A DNA stretch of 64,000 nt from Malus domestica (lineage: Eukaryota; Streptophyta; Magnoliopsida; Rosales; Rosaceae), in assembly GCF_042453785.1 (NCBI RefSeq), contig NC_091661.1, forward strand, positions 27,085,501-27,149,500, read 5' to 3'. Below are positions 59,137 through 64,000 of the stretch, piece after piece (the stretch's first letter is position 1; the number at the start of each line of letters is the position of its first letter). Below the pieces are notes generated by a model. It had not been told where the DNA came from, searched no databases, and was given only the letters and a program-made list of their open reading frames with translations. A program made the translations under genes and the position numbers.

Positions 59137-60898
59137 AACCACGCAATCATAACCCGGATATTGAAGCGTGGTTTTGCCTGTCAGCCTTTCTAAGAGGAGC
59201 ACACCAAAGCTATAGACATCAATTTGTGAGTGATTTTCCGCATGTCAGTTGCCTCTGGAGCGCGATATCCCATGGCCCGGGACATGGCTGGAGGGAAGTT
59301 CATTAGAGGACACAACCCTGCGTCCGAGATGCAAGCCTCGAGTTCTTGGGTGAGGAGGACGTTTGTGGACTTTATATTGCCATGGCTAGATTTTGAACCC
59401 TCGGAATGAATGTGGGCAAGTCCCTTGGCAATTCCGAGCGAAATCTTTACTCTTGAATCCCAGTCTGGTGGAGACCTCCCAGCATCACTGCTTCCTACAA
59501 ATCCATCGGAACAACAACAACAACAACAAAGCTTTATCCATCGAAACAATGAAAATAAATTAAAGTAACTATAATTAGACTTTAGGATTTAGATTAGGCA
59601 TCATACCATGCAAGTGTGCAAACAAGCTTCCTGTTGGCATGTAGTTGTACACCAAAGGCTTATCATCTTTGGAGAAATAATAAGCGAGAGGAGGCAGGAC
59701 ATTCTGGTGCTTCCCTACCCTCTCCACCACCTCCATATGCTGCTCAAACTCCCTCTTCCCCACCACAACTTCCCTCAACCGCTTCACCACAACCGTTGTT
59801 TCCTCATCCAATACAGCTTTGTAAGTTGTTCCGAAACTTCCTTTGACGAGAACTTCCGCTGACGCTCTCAGCAGATCCTCAAGATCAAAATTGTAATAGC
59901 AACCTTCAAAGAAGAACAGCTTGTTCTTCTCAGCCTCTTGCACTCCACTCCCAAAATCCTTAGGCATCTCACCCTTTCCATCACCCGCAGCCTTCCCTTT
60001 CAACATCCCGCCACCTACTTTGTTAGTCCGTTTCCAGCAGCATATGACAACAACCAGGACTAGAAGAATAAACACTGCAGAGCACCCAAATGGCATGACA
60101 ATAATGGATCCCGGGCTGAGTATTTTTATGAGTGTAGCATGGTGATTTTTCAGAATGGTTGGCGAGGGTGGCAAGAAAGCAGAGGATGCAGAAGGGGTAG
60201 AGGAGGTGGTTTTAGAACAATTGTTGAGAGGTTCTCCACATAACTGAGGATTCCCAACAAATGAAGAGTTCGAATATTTTTCGAGGGAATATGGAACCGA
60301 GCCATTCAAGTTATTGTAGCTCAAATTCAAAAGCTTAAGTGCAGGGAGGTTCAGATTGGGGATGGCTTCAGAGATGAAATTGTTTTGGAGGCACAACGTA
60401 GTGAGGCGTGTAAGATTCTGGATTTTGGTTGGAATGCTTCCGGAAAAGGAGTTGAAGGAGAAGTCCAAGACAATGAGGTTGGGAGGCAGAGAGGCAGGAA
60501 GCATGCCGGAGAAATTATTGTGTTGGAGGTAAAGGTACTCCAAGGAAGGAATGGATAGGATATCAGAAGGCAGACTTCCATAGAGGAAGTTGGAGCGGAG
60601 GCTGAGGACTTGAAGAGTATGAAGCTTCCCTATACTGTTGGAAGGGATGGAACCGAAAAGTCCAATCCCCGGAAGATGGATGGCAGTCACTCGTTTTGTT
60701 TAGATTGCAAGTGATTCCAACCCAAGACATGCAAACTGGCGTGGAAGCATTCCAGTTGAGTTTTCGGATGTGGACAACGGTGGCAGCAAAGTTGAGGAGG
60801 GCTTGTCTATCCGAGTTCAGGTCAGAAAAAACTGAGGAAGGGAAAGGCGGAATAAGGAAAAGGAAGATAAGCGTGCAAATGGAGACCTGAAGCTTCAT

Positions 60899-61403
60899 GA
60901 TTTTCTGCTTAGAAAGAAAATGATACAATTAGAAAACTCCGAAAACAAAGTTAAGAATCATGCAGAAGGGATACAGATAGCAGCGAAAATTCATCTACAT
61001 TTCGGGTTTAGGATGGCAAAGAGTGGCAAAGAACCACTCAATGACTTGGGAAAATCCCAGAGGATTGATCACAACTGTGTTTGAAAAGTGTTGTGCTAGA
61101 TAAAACGCCTCGCTTTATGCCTTAGCGATTTCAAACTTCGGATCAAACACAACCCAAACAAAAAGGTGATAAAAGAAAACCCACTCAACTCAGCATCAAA
61201 GGTCACATAACTTGAGACAGATTCCATTAGGGATAAATAAATATGCTAGCTAGCCTGTCTTAATTCTTATGATTTGAATTTCTTTCAAAAAATTACAGTG
61301 GTTGTTCAAATACGAATTCGACGCATTTTTACCTACTAGGAAAGCACAGAAGATTAAAAACAAAAACATGGATTAGTGAAAAGTAATCTCTATATTTAGA
61401 CGG
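60899..61403. other. Presumed 5' flank of the LRR-RLK pseudogene
   Basis: AT-rich sequence upstream of the start codon, with no ORF. It probably holds the 5'UTR and promoter, and perhaps a 5'UTR intron as in relatives. It ends at the 15-bp target duplication of the insertion at 61419. Confidence 0.4.
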
Positions 61404-61719
61404 ATTAATCATGGGTTTTTTTTTCTTTTTTTTTTCTTTCTCAAATCTAATTATTACACACATAATTAAGCTAATAACATTATATAGGACACACCAATAT
61501 CAACTTTATTTGTTCATTAATACTTATAAAGTCATTACACTAGAATTTTCTTTCAAAGAAAATTCTAGTGTATTGACTTTATAAGTATTAATGGCTTTGG
61601 TATTAATTAATGAACAAATAAAGTTGATATTGGTGTGTCGTCTATAATGTCATTAGCTTAATTATGTGTGTAATAATTAGATTTAAGAAAAAAAAAAAAA
61701 AGAAAAAAAAACCATGATT
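61404..61719. repeat. Large near-perfect palindrome (about 150-bp arms)
   Basis: The arms 61404-61553 and 61555-61719 are inverted complements around gaattttctttcaaagaaaa. The right arm has one extra stretch of about 16 bp (near 61590-61610) and a few substitutions. Both arms run through a homopolymer tract and end in the same word, aatcatgg on the left and ccatgatt on the right. That word is part of the host target site. Transcribed RNA would fold into a very long hairpin. Confidence 0.9.
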
Positions 61720-62944
61720 CCAAACCTCCACAAACCACAAACATGATTTCAACCAAATTTCTTCTTCTACTCCGCCAACACCAACTTCAGCCCATCTTTG
61801 CTTTTCACCGAGCAAGCTGCATTGTAGTCCGCCATTGGAATATTAGCATACTTGTCTGCCAGTTGCACCGCAAGCTCATCCTTCTGATCCCACCGCTTCC
61901 TTGCGGATTGGGAGCTTCTTGCTCTGGAGCCTTCTGTGGGGCAGATTGAGATGTGCTCGCCCCATGGTGGGTCGGTGCTACCATTAAGGCTTTCCCAAGA
62001 CTCTCTACATGCGCATTGATAGATTTGCGTGTCTCTGCGGACTCCTTGGAGATCAAAGATCGTAGTGCTGCTATCTCTCTAGAAACTAGCACGCTGAGAT
62101 TGTTGAATCTGTCCAGCAGTTGTTTTGAGATTTCTCGCTCTGATGCAAATTGAACATTAAGGCGCTCGACTGTCTGGGTGAGGGTGTTAACAATTCCCTC
62201 AAGTTTGTTTGCTGCAGACAATTGGTTTGCGAGAAGGACAGCTGACAGGTATATCGATACCTCGGATTGACCCCAATCTGTAGGGCTTGCACAGTTGAGA
62301 GTCCACATGTTCTGGATATGCAGATGGTCTAGCATGACTCCTTTCTCACTGGACATGTTTAGAACCATTGTCTCAAATTCTCCTTTATTCCCCCTTGATG
62401 GGGTCTTCTTGTAGGTGGGATCTGGATCTCGAGGTTGTCCAAAGAAGTCAAAAGCAATTCCCTTTGGGTCGGTAGGAGGTAAGACTGACTGGGATGGATT
62501 TGCCGCAGGAGGTGTCGGTGTGACTTGACTCTCTGTAGGATTGTTGACAGGTATCCCATACATGCTGACTGGAAACTCGCTGGTTGACGAGACAGGGCGA
62601 TCCGCAGTTGCAGAGCTTGAAGTGGGCTGCCCAATCTGAGGAGAGGTTACCACCGGAGGAGTGGTTGGTGGCAGGTGCGGAGCACTGCCAGGGGCTGTTG
62701 TATTAGGAGGAACCGGGTCTTGATCTTGCCAGTTGAATAAAGGACTTGATACATCAGGCGCTAGCGTTATCTGAGGATACGAAATCTGGCCTTGTTTGAC
62801 TGCGTCCAGCTTCTCCATCATTTCCTTTAGGACTTGTGCTGCAGCGCTTTCGTCTTCAGCAGTCGACATCCTTCTTGACCAATAAATAAAATTCTCAACA
62901 AGATACAAAACTTGACAGGTAGAACACTAACGGTGTTCCTCCTC
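61419..62944 (-). mobile_element. Retrocopy-like insertion: poly(A), 15-bp target duplication, unknown ORF
   Basis: The insert is flanked by a perfect 15-bp direct repeat, ATTAATCATGGGTTT (61404-61418 and 62945-62959). On the minus strand it runs from a short 5' leader (62944-62870), through an ORF, to a poly(A)-rich end at 61419-61445. This is the signature of LINE-mediated retroposition of an mRNA-like molecule. The leader can form a small hairpin (GAACAC, then GTGTTC). No LINE reverse transcriptase is present. The last 300 bp form the palindrome described at 61404. Confidence 0.75.
61805..62869 (-). CDS. Uncharacterised ORF, 354 aa, Pro-rich N-half and coiled-coil C-half
   Basis: I do not recognise this protein. 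It starts MSTAEDESAAAQVLKEMMEK, within a retrocopy-like insertion. Residues about 45-150 are rich in Pro, Thr, Ser and Gln and look disordered. Residues about 165-290 have Trp/Asp-containing and then heptad-rich sequence (NTLTQTVERLN, LLDRFNNLSVLVSREIAALR), suggesting oligomerisation. The C-terminus is odd: the last 25 residues look random, while another frame stays open past it to about 61768 with ordinary protein composition, so a recent frameshift is likely. There are no transposase, gag zinc knuckle or polymerase motifs. Candidates are a host mRNA retrocopy, an ORF of an unknown retroelement, or an endogenised RNA-virus gene. Nothing seen decides between them. Confidence 0.5.
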   Translation of the reverse strand: MSTAEDESAAAQVLKEMMEKLDAVKQGQISYPQITLAPDVSSPLFNWQDQDPVPPNTTAPGSAPHLPPTTPPVVTSPQIGQPTSSSATADRPVSSTSEFPVSMYGIPVNNPTESQVTPTPPAANPSQSVLPPTDPKGIAFDFFGQPRDPDPTYKKTPSRGNKGEFETMVLNMSSEKGVMLDHLHIQNMWTLNCASPTDWGQSEVSIYLSAVLLANQLSAANKLEGIVNTLTQTVERLNVQFASEREISKQLLDRFNNLSVLVSREIAALRSLISKESAETRKSINAHVESLGKALMVAPTHHGASTSQSAPQKAPEQEAPNPQGSGGIRRMSLRCNWQTSMLIFQWRTTMQLAR

Positions 62945-62959
62945 ATTAATCATGGGTTT

Positions 62960-64000
62960 AAATTAACTGGAAAATTTCATGGTTCAAACATATAGAGGAA
63001 AAAGGAATGGCATCTCTACCAACTTTTGTAAATTGGGAAAAGGCAAAATGCACCATCTTTAGTCAAAAGAAAAAGAAATAAAGAAAAGAGAGCTTGATCA
63101 TCACCAAAATATAAGCTACAGTGAACCTTTTCCCCTAAAAGAAAAAAATTATACACTTCAAAGTTTAACACAAGTGGGAAAAGCAATCAAATATACAAAG
63201 CAAAATGGTGACAAAGATGGAATCCAAGAAGATAATCTTCCTAAAGAAAAAGGAAAAGAAAAACTAACGAAAATAATTTGAAAACTTTGAGTTTTAACAA
63301 AAATGTGTATAAGTGAATAGTATCAGAAGTGACTTTTTAGAGTACAAATATTATTTTCGTTAAACGTGAATAATACCGGAAGTGTTTTGTTAAAACTCCC
63401 GAATTTTACATGATTTAGTTGCCTTTTGTTGCAGGTTTGCTAAAAAAAGAACGTTACTTGGTTCTTTACCTGTAACGAGTCATTCATTTTAAACTGTCAA
63501 TCATTTGCTGATACATATACACAATTGGAGAAGCACGAAAAGAAACGTTACTGCTGCTAAACTGTAAATTGAACAATCCCGAATTCTTACAGGTAAGAAG
63601 CCAAGTAATTTCCACGACGTAATTTTAACTTGGGATGATCATTCATGCATTTTGAGCCAAAGTGTTCCTGCAGATCTTACAAAACAAAAGTAAACTTAGT
63701 AAAGAACAATGCCAGAAATATCAACTCAGAAATATACAAATACACTGATGCGCTATAGAACTGTGGAAAAGAAGAACTTGTATCTAAAATTTAATCATAT
63801 GTGGCTCAGAAAAAAAATCTACCTGAAAATCTGATCAATCTGTCACAGATTTCCGTGCTACTTGAAAGTCAAGGTGTGTGAAAATAGTTGAAGAGGCTGA
63901 GAGTGAGTGAGACACCAGTTTCTTGCACTTACTTTTCTCAGGACGAAAACCAATGGAAAATGAACTTATTATTTAAATAAAACGGGAATATAATTTTTAT
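62960..64000. other. Gene-free right end with a family A MITE
   Basis: AT-rich sequence without a credible ORF or RNA gene. A family A MITE copy lies at about 63256-63408. It might include distal 5' sequence of the LRR-RLK gene, but no splice-linked exon can be shown. Confidence 0.45.
63256..63408 (-). mobile_element. MITE, family A copy
   Basis: Words aaaaactaacgaaaat, ttgagttttaac, gtgaatagtatcagaagtg and cgttaaacgtgaataatacc occur in the same order and orientation as in the copy at 22146-22316. It is about 150 bp and non-coding. Confidence 0.6.

Larger units (their letters stand above)
54114..60898 (-). pseudogene. LRR receptor-like pseudokinase (At5g58300 type), frameshifted and split by Copia
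   Basis: Exon 1 (60898-59607) encodes a signal peptide (MKLQVSICTLIFLFLI), a LRR N-cap, about five LRRs, a transmembrane segment ([16 protein letters not shown]) and the start of the kinase domain ([19 protein letters not shown]). Exon 2 begins at 59494, is interrupted at 59137 by a Copia element, and resumes at 54373 to a stop at 54114. The catalytic loop reads HGNIKSTNVLL and the DFG position reads DAG, as in this inactive-kinase family. Two frame lesions exist: a 2-nt deletion near 60700 after NLNKT, and a 1-nt loss near 59225 after MRKITHK. The element's AACCA target duplication sits in the codons for VVDLPRW. Homologues act as scaffold receptors; this copy cannot make the full protein. 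Confidence 0.9.

Overview
The window is nuclear DNA of a dicot. Genes have short exons with GT/AG introns, intergenic DNA is AT-rich, and LTR retrotransposons, MITEs, SINEs and a LINE tail are frequent. The protein set and a SINE with the tRNA-like head typical of rosaceous Au-type SINEs suggest Rosaceae, probably apple or pear (inference). The first two genes and a later thioredoxin gene match, from memory, the Arabidopsis neighbours At2g40770, At2g40780 and At2g40790. The NET4-like and At5g58300-like genes also recall near neighbours in Arabidopsis.

Layout. 1-5758 (-): SHPRH-type SNF2/PHD E3 ligase, running off the left edge. 7296-8572 (+): complete four-exon EIF1AD-like gene. 9421-15329 (+): chloroplast ABC1K1-type atypical kinase, broken in three exons and carrying a duplicated exon 8 on both sides of a Copia fragment. 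15948-19748 (-): EDR4-like zinc-ribbon gene. 19000-31765: a tandem duplication of about 6.3 kb of the EDR4 5' end and its upstream DNA, in which each copy has its own later insertions (LINE and SINE in copy 1; PIF-like MITE, MULE and hAT-like MITE in copy 2). 31830-33565 (-): NET4-like actin-binding gene. 34-40 kb: gene-free, with a SINE and MITEs. 40335-42576 (+): complete MES17-like methylesterase. 42839-44889: LINE tail with a small LTR element nested in it. 45207-51028 (-): PHT1 phosphate-transporter pseudogene split by a Copia element. 51808-52700 (-): complete thioredoxin. 54114-60898 (-): LRR receptor-like pseudokinase gene, frameshifted and split by a second Copia element. 61419-62944 (-): retrocopy-like insertion carrying an ORF I do not recognise, ending in a large palindrome.

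Main message. Six genes look able to work (SHPRH-like, EIF1AD-like, EDR4-like, NET4-like, MES17-like, thioredoxin). Three larger ones (ABC1K1, PHT1, LRR-RLK) are decaying, which fits loss of duplicate copies after polyploidy (inference). The two Copia elements have LTR pairs that look identical and perfect 5-bp target duplications, so they are young. Each lacks a different essential part: one has no gag, the other no reverse-transcriptase core. The least explained object is the 1.5-kb insertion at 61.4-62.9 kb, with a 15-bp target duplication, a poly(A) end, an unknown ORF and an inverted duplication that runs back into the target-site sequence.
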